Assembly: GCA_958349075.1 (NCBI GenBank)
Contig: CATWBR010000303.1
Span: forward strand, 1 to 5,787
Origin: an uncultured Clostridium sp.
GTDB lineage: Bacteria; Bacillota; Clostridia; Lachnospirales; Lachnospiraceae
DNA length: 5,787 nucleotides
Direction of reading: 5' to 3'
Shown here: in pieces, positions 5,694 to 5,787 of the stretch
Numbering within the stretch: the stretch's first letter is position 1
How the letters are laid out: each line of letters starts with the position of its first letter
The notes under the pieces: model-generated
Told to the model about the DNA's origin: nothing
The model's database searches: none
The model's input: the letters and a program-made list of their open reading frames with translations, nothing else
Position numbers and translations under genes: made by a program

Positions 5694-5787
5694 AGGGGAA
5701 AATCTTCAGTCCCGGGCGGGGAGGGATCGCGGGGCTGGGAATCCGGGCAGAAAAAGTTCCTGCGGGAAACGCTTGCGCTCTTTGGAG
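5694..5787. other. GC-rich non-coding tail with G-runs, cut by the window end
   Basis: After the pdaA stop there is no normal terminator. Six runs of three or four G occur on the plus strand between 5714 and 5747, separated by 1, 1, 5, 2 and 5 nt, which meets the usual G-quadruplex pattern. CCCGG (5711-5715) can also pair with CCGGG (5743-5747), enclosing most of these runs. TTCC (5757-5760) pairs with GGAA (5765-5768) a little further on. A minus-strand frame from the window edge is open to a TGA complementing 5708-5710 (ending SLPARD), but it looks like repeat-derived sequence rather than a gene. Confidence 0.4.

Overview
The window looks like chromosomal DNA of a spore-forming, gut-type Clostridia, most likely a Lachnospiraceae relative. 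The reasons are: AGGAGG-type ribosome binding sites, C/G-rich wobble positions beside AT-rich promoters, a DUF4846 lipoprotein, two AraC-family regulators, a fucose-permease-like MFS carrier, and a PdaA-type deacetylase with the TFDAGYENG motif. I see no rRNA, tRNA, CRISPR array, insertion sequence or phage gene. The taxonomy is inferred from protein character alone.

Layout: 1-177 is a leader with a sigma-A-like promoter for the first gene and possibly the edge of a divergent gene running off the left end. 178-1173 (+) encodes a secreted DUF4846 lipoprotein. It converges on 1313-2194 (-), an AraC regulator with a C-terminal GyrI-like effector-binding domain, and a strong bidirectional terminator lies between them. 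2297-3496 (-) encodes a 12-TM sugar-type MFS carrier. It diverges from 3695-4597 (+), a cupin-AraC regulator. 4752-5693 (+) encodes a PdaA-type polysaccharide deacetylase, and a G-run-rich block follows its stop codon.

The most informative region is the 198-bp divergent intergenic stretch 3497-3694. Two good sigma-A promoters, one per strand, share almost the same -10 bases, so RNA polymerase can occupy only one at a time. Three CAAAT boxes lie over the -35 of the transporter promoter and in the 5' leader of the regulator. Two of them are TCAAATCG direct repeats exactly 20 bp apart. This fits a switch in which the cupin-AraC protein activates the transporter and represses its own gene. The carrier and the downstream AraC-GyrI gene are co-oriented with no obvious terminator between them, so they may be partly co-transcribed. 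The lipoprotein and the deacetylase are cell-envelope genes with no clear functional link to the transporter module.

I found no clearly new multi-gene system. The items most worth follow-up are the overlapping promoter switch, an intrinsic terminator facing the wrong way inside the 3' end of the transporter gene, the putative G-quadruplex after pdaA, and the Ala replacing a metal-ligand Asp in the deacetylase.
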